A stretch of DNA of 64,000 nucleotides from Antedon mediterranea (GCF_964355755.1 NC_092674.1:15195001-15259000); one strand, 5' to 3'; shown: positions 10,837 through 22,274, counted from the first letter of the stretch. Notes: generated from the sequence alone by a model not told the origin. Program-made: numbers and translations.

Positions 10837-12037
10837 ATGGCTCCACCAAGAATAGCAGAAACACCAAAGCTTAAGAGACGTCCCAAATTACGGTGTTGGC
10901 TTGCAGTAACGCCGATGGATTTTATGTCTCTCCTATGATGGTTTTCCCAGGGCAACGGTTTATTTATAACCCATTGTTGGGAGCACTGGAAGGAAGTTTT
11001 CTTGGAAGGACTCATAATGGGTGGATGGACCAAGAGGTTTTCTTTGAGTTTTGAGTTTTCTGAAGCTGGCCATTCCATGCACATGAATTTGGTAACATGC
11101 AAGTTTTGCCAAGATATTTTAACTTTATTGTTTTCCCAGTTAATGTATACATATTATTCAACCCCTTGATTTATCATTTTTTTCTTCTTTGAAGTCATTT
11201 GTTACAAAAATTTCAATTCAGCAATCCGGGAGAAGCTGTCACCAAACAAACATTTTCTAGAGTCTTTGCCCCTGCATGGATGGTGTCCGCTACGAAGAAG
11301 ATTGCGGTTTCCGGAAGGCTGGATTATTCCCTTTTCTGTAGCAATAGAAAAGAAGAAGTTCAAAAGTTTTCTTAAGGCAGATGGATGAAGATGTTGCAGC
11401 TGTAGGTGGTTTCCATTGAGCATGCCAATGATAAGCACGCCGTCATGCCATCCACCACAGTCTCAATCCCAACAAAGTCCACTAAAGAAACCCAATCAGA
11501 AAAGGATGATGCCCTTTCAACTTGCAAACAAGTTCTGTTCTTAAAAAGCAAAAGCTGTTGTTTGAATGCCGCTACGCCAACGGGTATGATTGCGAAAACA
11601 ACAAGTACCAAAAATAAAAGGTTCTAAAAAACGCAGAAATCAAGTCGTATTTTAAATCTATTACCGGTGAAGCAGTCCCTCTACAAAAATCCGATGAGGA
11701 AGGACCAATCCAATGTCAGGCAGAAAAAGTATTTAGAGACCACATAAGTTACCCCACAAAAGAATTAAAGGCCAAAGTGATGCCCAAGGTGCTATCCGGC
11801 GCGCAATTTATTGCGTTCGCGGAGGCTGAAAGCCAAAAAGAAATAAAAGGACACATCTGCAAAAGCAAGACAAATCAAAATCAACAGCGACATTTTAAGT
11901 GGTTCCAAAAAGACATTTGACGACAACGATGACTGCCTTTGGATTGGATTCGAATGTGGACGGTGGTTTCATTGCCTTGTTAGGTGTTGTGGTCACGACT
12001 GCGACGACATGACGGAGGACAGGGTGAGAAATTAATG
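10837..12037 (+). pseudogene. Pogo-like DDE transposase fragment with C-terminal finger, copy A
   Basis: One frame reads TSQITVLACSNADGFYVSPM, then MVFPGQRF and THNGWMDQEVFFEF, the central DDE_1 block of pogo/Tigger-like transposases (known consensus: ITVL-x-C-x-x-A-x-G ... NGWM). After a gap, about 11226-11335 reads VTKQTFSRVFAPAW and, one frame over, GFRKAGLFPF, the signature that closes the DDE_1 domain. Near 11925 a C-rich tail, DDNDDCLWIGFECGRWFH, looks like half of a PHD-type finger, common at the C-terminus of this family. The DNA-binding N-terminus and the first catalytic Asp are absent, and several frameshifts are present. Confidence 0.65.
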
Positions 12038-12801
12038 GTCGCCCTTCTACATTCACGCGTATTGTGTGTTGACGTTTTACACGTCTTACACCATCGCTGT
12101 GAGTTACTTTGTTTGCTTCTGTAACAGTCTTTTGCTTAATGTCCAGGCTTTTTACATTCGTAGCAGATTAGTTGTTTAATTGGATGAGTTTTCATGACGG
12201 AGTCGTTAACGTTGGTACTCACCATTTTGCTGGCCTTTAAATTCTCTTCATAATTTTTGAGAGGTGTCTTAAATTCTGATAATGTTGGCTGATTTTCTTT
12301 TTGTGTTATCACTGTGTTTAGCGTATCATACTCTTCTGGTAGTCCTTTCAGTACCATTGACATTAGCAGTGAGTCACTGAGAACTTACCCTGCTGTTTTT
12401 AACGACACTCCAATCGTTTCTGCTCGAATTACATAATCGGTGGTAGTCTCAATTGCTTTCATCGTCTAAGAACATAATTGTGAGTACATTGTTATTACTC
12501 TCGGTTTTCCTCTACCTAGGTAATGTTCACGAAGGATCGTTAGCGCTTTACGCCCATCATCTTTAGCATCACGAATAATCAGTGATAGCGACCTGTCATC
12601 TAGACATTGAACAAGCTCCGCAAAAGCATTTGCATTCTTGTTTGCATCAGGAGGATTTTCATCTCCTGGATTTATTACACCATGCAACTTCTGTAGACGC
12701 ATATATCCTAAGAACTTAACTTCCCAGAGTTCATACTGGGACTCATCGCCGTTGAATAATATTCTTCTGGGCTCATAACCTGTTAGATTATGAGTAGCCA
12801 T
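12038..12801 (-). pseudogene. Ty1/copia gag fragment
   Basis: On the minus strand an ATG at 12801 opens MATHNLTGYEPRRILFNG and LWEVKFLGYMR (the small N-terminal gag domain), then ALTILREHYLGRGKPR. After a frameshift near 12470 it continues with MSMVLKGLPEEYDTLNTV (UBN2-type gag core). Two CCHC zinc knuckles follow: CYECKKPGH with the final C four residues on, and CKTCKTSTHNTREC (C-x2-C-x4-H-x4-C). The protein would bind and package element RNA. Protease, integrase and reverse transcriptase are missing because the sequence stops at the junction with copy A. Frameshifts make it inactive. Confidence 0.8.
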
Positions 12802-12855
12802 AATCTCGACTTGGAAGCAAACAACAACGGATAAAAATAAGATATAACTCAACAG

Positions 12856-13164
12856 TGTTACATGAGAACTTGAACTAACAGTTTATTCAGAACTTGTATT
12901 ATATTATATATGTACAGTACAATGAAATGTGATTGGTCAGTTAATAACCAGAAAAGAGGTGGGGCATTCCACCTATCATAGTACATCAAGTACTTATACA
13001 CCTGTCAGTGTCATTAATAAAGGTGCTAAATCAGATGTGTTTAGTATAGCTTGACAACTGACCTCCACTAGGGTATAATTATTGACTGGTTCCCAGACTA
13101 AAGACTGGTATCACTGATAACTTAATGGACTTATTATAATTAGATGAGAGCCTATACTTCAACA
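12856..13164 (-). repeat. 5' LTR of the truncated copia element
   Basis: Read on the minus strand, this 309 bp segment begins TGTTGAAGTATAGG and ends CATGTAACA, giving the TG...CA termini of an LTR. It lies 54 bp before the gag ATG, where a 5' LTR belongs. Its outer edge coincides exactly with the first base of duplicated block copy B. No second LTR was found. Confidence 0.7.
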
Positions 13165-13516
13165 ATGAATTAATTTAAAATATATTCAGTTTATATTACA
13201 CAACAAAAGAGAACAAAAAAAGAAATGTATTTATTAAAAATAAGTATGTAACAAAAATATGAAATAAATGCGAGTGAAAAATATGACAAGTTTAATTGGT
13301 AAATATATTTGCATAGACAATGCTGCTGACCTGAGAAATCTCTATACATGATCGAATAAATGTCCTAGGTCACGTGCCCAGGAACGAACTATTCAAATAT
13401 TGTGACTACAAAATTATGTGTCTGATACAACCAATATTATAAAAGATTTACAGTAATTAGATTGTTGAACACATAATGCTTTAATAAATTTTTTCTTTAT
13501 ATAATAGGGATTTGAA

Positions 13517-15068
13517 TGATATTGACAGAGATATGTTAGTAATATCAGACTAAGAAAGTAAATTGGATCCTGAAGATCAATTAGCTGATTAGTCTACTGG
13601 GTAAACAAAAATCAACTAAAACACAATGCTATGGTTAAGTTGTTCAAAGTGCTTCAGCAGTCAGGTCACCCTTCTTTACCTGGAACCACTCGCACTTTAC
13701 TTCAGACAAAAAGACATTGAGTTATCAGAAATATTTGGCATGCAGTACATTAATTTTGGACTAAGTATCCAAAGCATGTACAAAAGAAAGTACAAACTAT
13801 TAAATTTCTCTTCGATGGAATTCTTCTGCATAAAAGTTCAAACAAATATTTTTGGCCTGTTTTATGTGCAATAATAAACATAGAAATTGTTGTATTCCCA
13901 GTAATACTGACCTATGGTAATTCAAAGACAACTAGCTTGGAGTTTCTTAAAGAAATAATACCGGATTTAAAATAGTCTGATATCAAATGGGTTTACATTT
14001 AAAATATCAAATATTGAAAAAAACTGTTCCAGTACATGTACAATGCATCATCTATGATGCACATGCAAGGGCTTTTGTGAAAGCAGTAAAATCCGACTCC
14101 GGCTACTACGGCTGTGACAAATGCGACCAAAAGGGTGTTTGGATAGACCCAATAACCTATCAAAATGTAAACAATTTCCAATGCGGAACAGATTCTTTTC
14201 AAAGTCAATCCAATGAGGGTCATCATCTTCCTTCCTCATGCGACGACTATTTCATGGACAAAGGGAAATGTGGGAATCAGGATGTCTGCAGCGGAAAGAG
14301 AATGTGTAAGCATAAAACTGGTATCCTTCCAAAAAGCTATTCCTAAATGTTTCGCTCGAAAGCCACATACTCTCCTTGAAGTAGATAGGTGAAAGGCAAC
14401 AGAATTTCGACAGTTCCTTTTATACACTGAAAAAATTAGCTTGAAAGGAATTTTAAAGCACAAGTTTTTTTATCACTTTTTCGTTCTGAGCATTGCAACG
14501 TGCATTCTCATTGCATCTACATTAGCCCAAACACATAATGACTATGCTCACCAGTTGATGCTACACTTCAATGAACAGGGCCAAATATTGTGGAGATAAA
14601 TTTTTGGTTTACAATGTTCACAGTACAGTCCATTTGGCAGAGGAGGAAAATTTGGAAGTCTCGATAATTGTTCGGCTTTTACTTTTGAAAACTACCTGCA
14701 GCACTTGAAAAATTTAGTACGATAATCAGGCAAAAATCTTGTTGTTCAAATAGCCACAGATTACCGAAGATTCAGAAAGATGTCAACCTGTCAAAAAATA
14801 TCAACTTCTATTAGCCAAATAATGGTTTCATCCGACACAACATGTGCAGAGATCGTATCAAAAACAAAACATAATGATGGTGATCAATATCTGTGTCGCT
14901 TATACAAAGAAAGTGAAGCCAAATTTATCTCTCCTTGTGATTCGAGTATGTGATCAAAATACTACAATAAAGATGGTCTCAGAAACACAATTTAAAAAAC
15001 AGGCCATAAAAATCACATTTCCAGACAAAAGGGAAGCTGTGTTAATGACTATTTTGCACAAATTTTAA
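13517..15068 (+). pseudogene. EnSpm/CACTA-like transposase, copy B, more degenerate
   Basis: It shares the blocks of copy A: SGHPSLPGTTRTL as broken frames near 13660, then AFVKAVKSDSGYYG, KPHTLLEVDR followed by the same TGA, KATEFRQFLLYT and VHSTVHLAEE. The shared TGA shows that this stop predates the duplication. Copy B has further lost the piece equal to about 8232-8328 of copy A, which held the FPVDYMH block, and about 20 bp near 13765. It cannot encode a transposase. Confidence 0.7.
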
Positions 15069-15139
15069 CACGAAATAACAATGCGTACGTCAAAACCAAT
15101 GTTAATTGTTAATGCTTCATAGACAAGAATACTTATTAA

Positions 15140-15744
15140 CACGTTCACTGCCACGGCGTATTTATACGTCAAAAATTGCGTGTCGCTACTTGCCAAGACG
15201 TAATACTACGTCAAAATCGTAGCACTTTTGTATTGTATGTAGAATCGCTGGCAGTGGTGATTGGAACAGGAATTATCGCATGGCAGTTTATGAATGATGT
15301 ACGTAAACGATAATCTAAAAATAAATGTCATATGTTTGTTTGTGTTTATTCCCTCATGCATTGAATATGGTTGATACGATGGCGCCCTCACACTCAATAT
15401 AATCATCTCAAACATGTCATAAATTGCGCTAATAGTAAATAAAAATAATAAAGGATGAAATGATTCAGTGTGGTTTACTGTTTTTATCTCTCGATGATAG
15501 GTTTGACCGATTTTAGCGCGGAAAATCCCCGACGTATATTTACGTTCCTGGCAAAGTCAATAAAATTGTTGGACCATTGCCAGTGACGTATTTATACGTC
15601 TCAACGGTTTTTCCCGCCATCGTATTTTGAATGACATCATGATAGTCTGTGACCAGATGTTACACTTTCAAACTGTAATTTAATATGTAAACGGGACTTG
15701 GCACTGGGACAGAAATTACGGAAAATGCCTTGGCAGTCAATGTG
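15140..15744. mobile_element. PiggyBac-like MITE, long copy, with TTAA duplication
   Basis: 605 bp flanked by TTAA at 15136-15139 and 15745-15748. The ends are inverted repeats: CACGTTCACTGCCACGG on the left and CACATTGACTGCCAAGG on the right strand, with three mismatches in 17. Copy A of the duplicated block has one TTAA and no insert at this position, so insertion into TTAA is shown directly. The interior repeats GACGTATTTATACGTC-like palindromes and encodes no transposase. Confidence 0.9.
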
Positions 15745-16028
15745 TTAACATGGTACGAGATAATTACAGATACTGTATTACTGTTAATAAGTAAAGTAAC
15801 CGAAACAAATGAAATTATATTTATTTTTTTATCTTCAGTCAACAATCAAGCACTAACAAACATTATTTAAAAAAATATGAATTCGTTTCTCTTACACGAC
15901 AAAGAAGCCGTCGATATTGTCTCGTAAAAATGGCTTCTGGAAAAGGACAATGTATGTATAACTGTGTATAGATCTATTAAAATGCTTTACAGTTTCTTTT
16001 TAAACAATTTGTTTCAAAATATTTTCAG

Positions 16029-16128
16029 AAATTTTACTGCTACTGGCCTAGGCAAAACGTAAATAGGCACGAACAACTTAATACTGATAACTGGTCATTG
16101 TACGAAGTGAGGATTGTAAAATATGCTG
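16029..16128 (+). pseudogene. Remnant exon of the middle gene, copy B
   Basis: Counterpart of 9562-9673, with the same TTTTCAG acceptor and GGTACG donor but an in-frame 12 bp deletion after the CYWPRQNV-type block. The two following exons lie in the stretch deleted from copy B. Confidence 0.4.
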
Positions 16129-16212
16129 GTACGTCAACTTAATTTTCAAGTATGAAATAACAACACGGTTAATGGGACAAAAATGCTTCTTTTTTTAAAA
16201 TTTTAAACATAG

Positions 16213-17442
16213 ATATAGCTCCACCAAGAATAGCAGAAACACCAAAGCTTAAGAGACGTCCCAAATTACGGTGTTGGCTTGCAGTAACGCCGATGGATTT
16301 TATGTCTCTCCTATGATGGTTTTCCCAGGGCAACGGTTTATTTATAACCCATTGTTGGGAGCACTGGAAGGAAGTTTTCTTGGAAGGACTCATAATGGGT
16401 GGATGGACCAAGAGGTTTTCTTTGAGTTTTGAGTTTTATGAAGCTGGCCATTCCATGCACATGAATTTGGTAACATGCAAGTTTTGCCAAGATATTTTAA
16501 CTTAATTGTTTTCCCAGTTAATGTATTCATATTATTCAACCCCTTGATTTATCATTTTTTTCTTCTTTGAAGTCATTTGTTACAAAAGTTTCAATTCAGC
16601 AATCCGGGAGAAGCTGTCACCAAACAAACATTTTCTAGAGTCTTTGCCCCTGCATGGATGGTGTCCGCTACGAAGAAGATTGCGGTTTCCGGAAGGCTGG
16701 ATTATTCTTTTTTCTGTAGCAATAGAAAAGAAGAAGTTCAAAAGTTTTCTTAAGGCAGATGGATGAAGATGTTGCAGCTGTAGGTGGTTTCCATTGAGCA
16801 CGCCAATGATAAGCACGCCGTCATGCCATCCACCACAGTCTCAATCCCAACAAAGTCCACTAAAGAAACCCAATCCGAAAAGGATGATGCCCTTTCAACT
16901 TGCAAACAAGTTCTGTTCTTAAAAAGCAAAAGCTGTTGTTTGAATGCCGCTACGCCAACGGGTATGATTACGAAAACAACGAGTACCAAAAATAAAAGGT
17001 TCTAAAAAACTCAGAAATCAAGTCGTATTTTAAATCTATTACCGGTGAAGCAGTCCCTCTACAAAAATCCGAGGAGAAAGGACCAATCCAATGTCAGGCA
17101 GAAAAAGTATTTAGAGACCACATAAGTTACCTCACAAAAGAATTAAAGGCCAAAGCGATGCCCAAGGTGCTATCCGGCGCGTAATTTATTGCGTTCGCTG
17201 AGGAAAAGGCAAACAAAAGGGCAGAAGAGGATGCAGCAAAAAAAGAAATAAAAGGACACAGCTGCAAAAGCAAGACAAATCAAAATCAACAGCGACATTT
17301 TAAGTGGTTTCAAAAAGACATTTGACGACAACGATGACTGCCTTTGGATTGGATTCGAATGTGGACGGTGGTTTCATTGCCTTGTTAGGTGTTGTGGTCA
17401 CGACTGCGACGACATGACGGAGGACAGGGTGAGAAATTAATG
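16213..17442 (+). pseudogene. Pogo-like DDE transposase fragment, copy B
   Basis: Nearly the same as the copy A fragment: DDE_1 centre (ITVLACSNADGFYVSP, NGWMDQEVFFEF), the closing GFRKAG block and the C-rich tail. It has its own differences, including 27-30 extra bases near 17205. It directly follows the shortened spacer because the intervening kilobase is lost. Confidence 0.65.
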
Positions 17443-17487
17443 TTGCTAAGGGCGCCTATGATATTTGTAGAAATAAAATGTCTTTAA

Positions 17488-17800
17488 CACGTTCACTGCC
17501 ACGGCGTATTTATACGTCAAAAATTGCGTGTCGCTACTTGCCAAGACATAATACTACGTCAAAATCGTAGCACTTTTGTATTGTATGTAGATCGCTGGCA
17601 GTGGTGACTGGAACAGGAATTATCGCATGGCAGTTTATGAATGATGTACGTAAACGATAATCTAAAAATAAATGTCATATGTTTGTTTGTGTTTATTCCC
17701 TCATGCATTGAATATGGCGCCCTCACACTCAATATAATCATCTCAAACGGGACTTGGCACTGGGACAGAAATTACGGAAAATGCCTTGGCAGTCAATGTG
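17488..17800. mobile_element. PiggyBac-like MITE, internally deleted copy
   Basis: 313 bp flanked by TTAA on both sides (17484-17487, 17801-17804). It has the same left end, right end and left half as the element at 15140, but about 290 bp of the interior is missing. It is the same family inserted independently 45 bp beyond duplicated block B. Confidence 0.9.
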
Positions 17801-17804
17801 TTAA

Positions 17805-18235
17805 AAGTACTCATTTTTTAAACCAAATAAATATGAATGTATTTTGAGAATATGTGTTTTGTATTTTGTTCTTATTTCCTACCATTATTTCACGAATTGA
17901 TCCCTTTAAATTAATAACTAATTCAATAGCGACGAATCGAAAGAAGGAGGAGCAAAGATAACTTATGAAAGAATCTATGAAACATCTTAATATCTTACCA
18001 ATGTCGAGAAAATCCGACAATCGAAAACGTCATCCAACCACCAATGTCGAGAAAATCCGACATCTAGAATGACCTCATTCAAATGAGATTTTCACAAACT
18101 TCCAGTTCACCGAGAATGATGGGATAGTTTGGGTTAGCACGAGCAGAAGTTTCTCTTTGGAATTATCGAATAATCTAATTGTTCGTTATTTCAAAATCTT
18201 CTTTTATTTGCTTGATAAAACTGCAATCGAATTTC
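17805..18235. other. Spacer with a short duplicated string
   Basis: No gene recognised. The string CCAATGTCGAGAAAATCCGA occurs twice (near 18000 and 18043). Confidence 0.5.
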
Positions 18236-19182
18236 TCCATCTTATTCGTCGGCACTGACAGTCCCGCTCTACCAGCAATAGACAGTTTTTCTGTTAGCTG
18301 ACTCACAAATTCTTCCGGCATTAACTGCCTCACTCTTTCAATTCATGCTCTGCCTTTTTCTTGTTTACTTCTGGCCAGTCATATTTACTCAGCCTTTTGC
18401 TTTTGCAATGAGCCTTCTGCATTCTTTCATCATTCAGCAGTTATAGTTACACCCGCCGTTTACCCGAGCATACGACACTGAGAACAGTCGCACTCCAATT
18501 TGACCAGCAATCGATTTTGTTCTAGTTTCTCCGTCAGCAGCTGCACGAACTCGTCCGGCATTAACTGCCTAACTCTTCCAATTGCACCGTCGTCATCATT
18601 TTGCCGAAGTCGCTTAGAAATGCTCTGGCACCACCACTCCGCTTGCCATCACTGCTTCTTGGACAAAGTCTACTGCCTGCCTCTTCTGATTTTTAGCATA
18701 GCCTTTTTTCAGAGTCATAGTTACTCCCGACATTTACCCGAGCTACGTACTTTACATGATATGGCAGAAAATGCAGTCTATTTCTTACAATAACCATCTT
18801 GATTACTGAAAATCAAGCGAGCTTTTGCCCTTTTGCTCTACGTGAGGTCCTCGCCTTAGGACACCTGCATTACCATTTGACAGATGTACCGTCCAACAAT
18901 CAATTTCAATCATTTATTCGCAATCAATGTACCATTTTGATCACCTTGATTTTGTTCTAATTTCTCCGTCAGCAGCCGCACGAACTCGTCCGGCATTAAT
19001 TGCCTAACTCTTCCAATTGCATCGTCATCGTCATTTTGAAAATCAAGCGAGCTTTTGCCCTTTTGCTCTACGTGAGGTCCTCGCCTTAGGACACCTGCAT
19101 TACCATTTGACAGATGTACCGTCCAACAATCAATTTCAATCATTTATTCGCAATTAATGTACCATTTTGATCACCTTGATTT
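18236..19182 (-). repeat. Direct repeats encoding a short peptide module (minus strand)
   Basis: Read on the minus strand, three copies of a segment encode variants of RVRQLMPDEFVRLLTEKLEQ (around 18240-18345, 18516-18603 and 18951-19036). A separate 146 bp segment is present as near-identical copies at 18807-18952 and 19037-19182, so the last part is a 230 bp tandem duplication. The copy at 18910-19143 is open for 77 codons. The peptide is helical and charged; I do not recognise it. It may be a gag-like or host protein segment amplified in a repeat. Confidence 0.55.
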
Positions 19183-19372
19183 CAATTTTGCTGCCTTCGG
19201 GAATGCCTGTTGTCCCTCCCGGGTACTGTGTTCTTTTCTTTTTTTTTTTTGGCTTAACATTTAAACAATTATTTTAGGATTTGGTGATTCTGAAATCGAG
19301 ACAGTTATTGAACACTATCGTAGCGTTTTGATGTCCGCAGGTGTCAATGATAACACATTTTCAGTTGGTTAC

Positions 19373-19690
19373 AAGTCATAGTCATAGTCATATATACTTT
19401 ATTGTCCATTTAAAAAACAGAAATGTGATTTGAAAACTGGCAAAATACAAAAATATAAAATACAATTTACAAAAACACACACAAAAAGTTAAGAGGCTAA
19501 AAATTGTTAAAATTAGATAAAAATTATCGGTTACAATTACATTTTACCTTTGTACTCTGGAGTTATATAAGTGTATAGCATTAGGTACAAACGAGCACCT
19601 AAACCGTTTTGTTTTGGTATTAAGTGCACGTAGTCTTATGCCAGAATTCATGAGAGCAAATTGTTTGTGAAGAGGATGTGTTGAAGAAAT
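19373..19690 (-). pseudogene. 3' end of a CR1/L2-like LINE with (ATGACT)n tail
   Basis: On the minus strand the sequence encodes NTKTKRFRCSFVPNAIHLYN, the closing peptide of many CR1/L2-type ORF2 proteins, followed by an AT-rich 3' UTR and GACTATGACTATGACT at its end. Only the last few dozen codons remain. Confidence 0.55.
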
Positions 19691-19754
19691 TGAGAATAAG
19701 TGGACATTACTCAAGAGTATCATTTATGATGAGAGGCAAGTACATTTTTTGTGT

Positions 19755-20225
19755 GATATGCTATTGTGCTATTGAAGTCTAAGGGTTAAGTGTTACTGCT
19801 ATAGCTCGAAAAGCAGTTGTGGTTGCTACTGATATGCTATTATGCTATTGAAGTCTGAGGGTTAAGTGTTACTGCTATAGCAGCTATTTCTGCTATAGCT
19901 CGAAAAGCAGTTGTGTTGCTACTGATATGCTATTATGCTATTGAAGTCTGAGGGTTAAGTGTTACTGCTATAGCAGCTATTTCTGCTATAGCTCGAAAAG
20001 CAGTTGTGGTTGCTATTGATATGCTATTGTGCTATTGAAGTCTGAGGGTTAAGTGTTACTGCTATAGCAGCTATTTTTGCTATAGCTCGAAAAGCAGTTG
20101 TGGTTGCTACTGATATGCTATTGTGCTATTGAAGTCTGAGGGTTAAGTGTTACTGCTATAGCAGCTATAGCTCGAAAAGCAGTTGTGGTTGCTATTGATA
20201 TGCCATTGTGCTATTGAATTCTAAT
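19755..20225. repeat. Satellite of about 94 bp, six copies
   Basis: Units starting GATATGCTATT at 19755, 19831, 19924, 20018, 20112 and 20197 have spacings of 76, 93, 94, 94 and 85 bp. The shorter spacings reflect loss of the palindromic GCTATAGCAGCTAT part. No coding meaning is evident. Confidence 0.85.
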
Positions 20226-20880
20226 AAAGGCCTGTTTTTACTACGACGATAACTATAATGATACACGATATAACAAAATTGCTTACCGTAAGTTAAAGTC
20301 AATAGAACCTTTAAATTTAAATTGTTGCAATATTGTTGTTTTAATCTACCAAGCAAACTGAATTTCCATTTTTATGGACAAATTAAATTTCTTGAATCTT
20401 GAATCTTTAACACTAGGTCGATAACTATACGATTCTATCATGTACGATAAAAAATAGTATACATACCACTTGCATGAGCAATATTTTATTGGGACGCGAA
20501 CGATAAAAATATTTCAACTATAGCAGCTATAGCTCGAAAAGCAGTTGTGGTTGCTATTGATATGCCATTGTGCTATTGAATTCTAATAAAGGCCTGTTTT
20601 TACTACGACGATAACTATAATGATACACGATATAACAAAATTGCTTACCGTAAGTTAAAGTCAATAGAACCTTTAAATTTAAATTGTTGCAATATTGTTG
20701 TTTTAATCTACCAAGCAAACTGAATTTCCATTTTTATGGACAAATTAAATTTCTTGAATCTTGAATCTTTAACACTAGGTCGATAACTATACGATTCTAT
20801 CATGTACGATAAAAAATAGTATACATACCACTTGCATGAGCAATATTTTATTGGGACGCGAACGATAAAAATATTTCAAC
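20157..20880. repeat. Perfect 362 bp tandem duplication
   Basis: 20157-20518 and 20519-20880 appear identical base for base. The unit starts in the satellite (GCAGCTATAGCTCG) and ends TAAAAATATTTCAAC. It includes GGCCTGTTTTTACTACGACG and several CGATAAC/ATACGAT motifs like Harbinger-type termini, and it lies just upstream of a MADF exon. Confidence 0.9.
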
Positions 20881-20943
20881 CAATCAGAGAGCTTTATTTA
20901 TGGCAAGGAAAAAAAATCGAATGGATATCGAAAGTCGATCGCG

Positions 20944-21092
20944 ATGGAGTCATCCATGAGCCTAGATGAAACGTTAATCCTCCTTGTACAAGGAAATAAG
21001 GTGCTATACAACAAATCAGATGTGAATTACAAAAATGTAATTAAAACAAAAAGATATATGGAATGCAATTGGAGTAGAGATTGGTTTAACAG
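20944..21092 (+). pseudogene. MADF-domain exon, frameshifted
   Basis: An ATG at 20944 opens SLDETLILLVQGNKVLYNKS and DVNYKNVIKTK, the first half of a MADF domain (acidic start, 'LI-x-LV', 'LY-x-x-x-x-x-x-Y-K'). One extra A near 21045 shifts the frame; the other frame then continues DIWNAIGVEIGLTG, the next MADF helix, up to a GTAGGC donor at 21093. MADF/Myb proteins are the second protein of Harbinger transposons. The upstream terminal-like repeats fit that origin, which is inference. Confidence 0.5.
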
Positions 21093-22112
21093 GTAGGCAT
21101 AACATAATTTTTTCCATTGGGATTGGCCATTTGATCATCTATAAACAAGTTCCTGCATATACGATTTGTATACGACTTTTTGCAAACAGCACGTTGGTAG
21201 CTAAACTTTGTTACTTGAAGTCAATATAAAGTATAATTACAAACAAGTTTGAACATAAGCCTCTTATGTTTTATTACAAGATACTACCTGTAAATTCACC
21301 GTACTATAAATAGAAATTCAGCAAGCGCTAAATTTCGTTCTTTTTTTTACTGCAAATACTTAATATATAAAATTGCGTGGGCTTACCCAGCAATATTGGA
21401 TTACACAAATTGTTTCAGTCGTGGATATAAAAGCTAAATAATTATACATTGACCCTTCAATCATAATAGGATTACAGAATTCCTTGTTGTTAGCCGCTAG
21501 CTGGTATGTCGTCACATTATTCAATAGAAAACTGGTTCATACGCGTTTGACGCGCAAAAACGATTGTGAGCTATAATTATTGGTTTATAAATATATAAGA
21601 TATTGTTTGTAGGTTTTTTATGACGCACTGTATATGGGGATACGATTCGTATACGGCATTTTTATCATGAATAAACAACTTTTCCCTTCGTATGATAAAC
21701 GTATACGATGCCAACTCTTTGTGAAGCAACAGAGTGGAAATAATGTAAACAGTAAAATCGTATACGATCCGTATATGTTTTCAACGTATACGGATCGTAT
21801 CTTGCTTTTTTGCAAAGGGTATCGACCAAAACTAAATAGAAACTAGAATTTAATTTGTCACTTTGACAAATTATAATTTTATTGACATTAATATTTTTTA
21901 AACATGCACGTACATTAACATACAATCGGAAAATGTTGATGTATGCCATCCTATTATACGCTTTTATATAACACCTATATAAATTCCTGTCATTTGATTG
22001 GACGAATGTGGGTCACATGGCGTGCAATAGTACGCACTATTCAACGATCGTTAAATAGTACTTTTTGAAACATTTTTGTGTACGAAAAAAAAACGTCTAG
22101 ATGTTATATAAA
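21093..22112. other. Non-coding stretch with GTATACGA palindromes
   Basis: No gene recognised. Strings such as CGATTTGTATACG (near 21158), CGATTCGTATACG (21641), CGTATACGATCCGTATA (near 21759) and CGTATACGGATCGTAT (near 21785) form short inverted pairs, suggesting a decayed foldback element. Confidence 0.5.
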
Positions 22113-22274
22113 ACAAATAATGAATGTTTTGTATTCGTGTAATGGTACAAATAATGGCACTTGGTGAATGATGAAAGGTTATATCAACTCGGCTTTGCCT
22201 CGTTGATATAACCTTTCATCATTCACCTCGTGCCATTATTTGTACCATTGCACTCATAAACATTCATTATTTGT
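22113..22274. repeat. Long near-perfect hairpin (foldback MITE)
   Basis: Arms 22113-22188 and 22202-22274 are inverted copies with few mismatches around a 13 bp loop (TCGGCTTTGCCTC). The inner 45 bp of each arm are almost perfect. Outward sequence loses similarity quickly and no clear target duplication was found. Confidence 0.85.

Larger units (their letters stand above)
7150..12037. repeat. Duplicated block, copy A
   Basis: From ATGAATTAATTT at 7150 (inside the LINE tail) to GAGAAATTAATG ending at 12037, this sequence recurs in the same orientation and order at 13165-17442. It carries an EnSpm-like transposase, a second spliced gene and a pogo-like transposase fragment. Copy A is the fuller one: it keeps about 1 kb (roughly 9755-10835) that copy B has lost, and an empty TTAA site where copy B has a MITE. 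Confidence 0.9.
13165..17442. repeat. Duplicated block, copy B
   Basis: Second copy of the block at 7150-12037 in the same order and orientation. Differences include small deletions in the EnSpm-like gene, a 605 bp MITE insertion at 15140, and loss of about 1 kb before the pogo segment, which removes two exons of the middle gene. Confidence 0.9.

Noticed and set aside
11202-11611. Minus-strand frames over the pogo fragment
   Set aside because: Antisense to recognisable DDE_1 and tail sequence on the plus strand.
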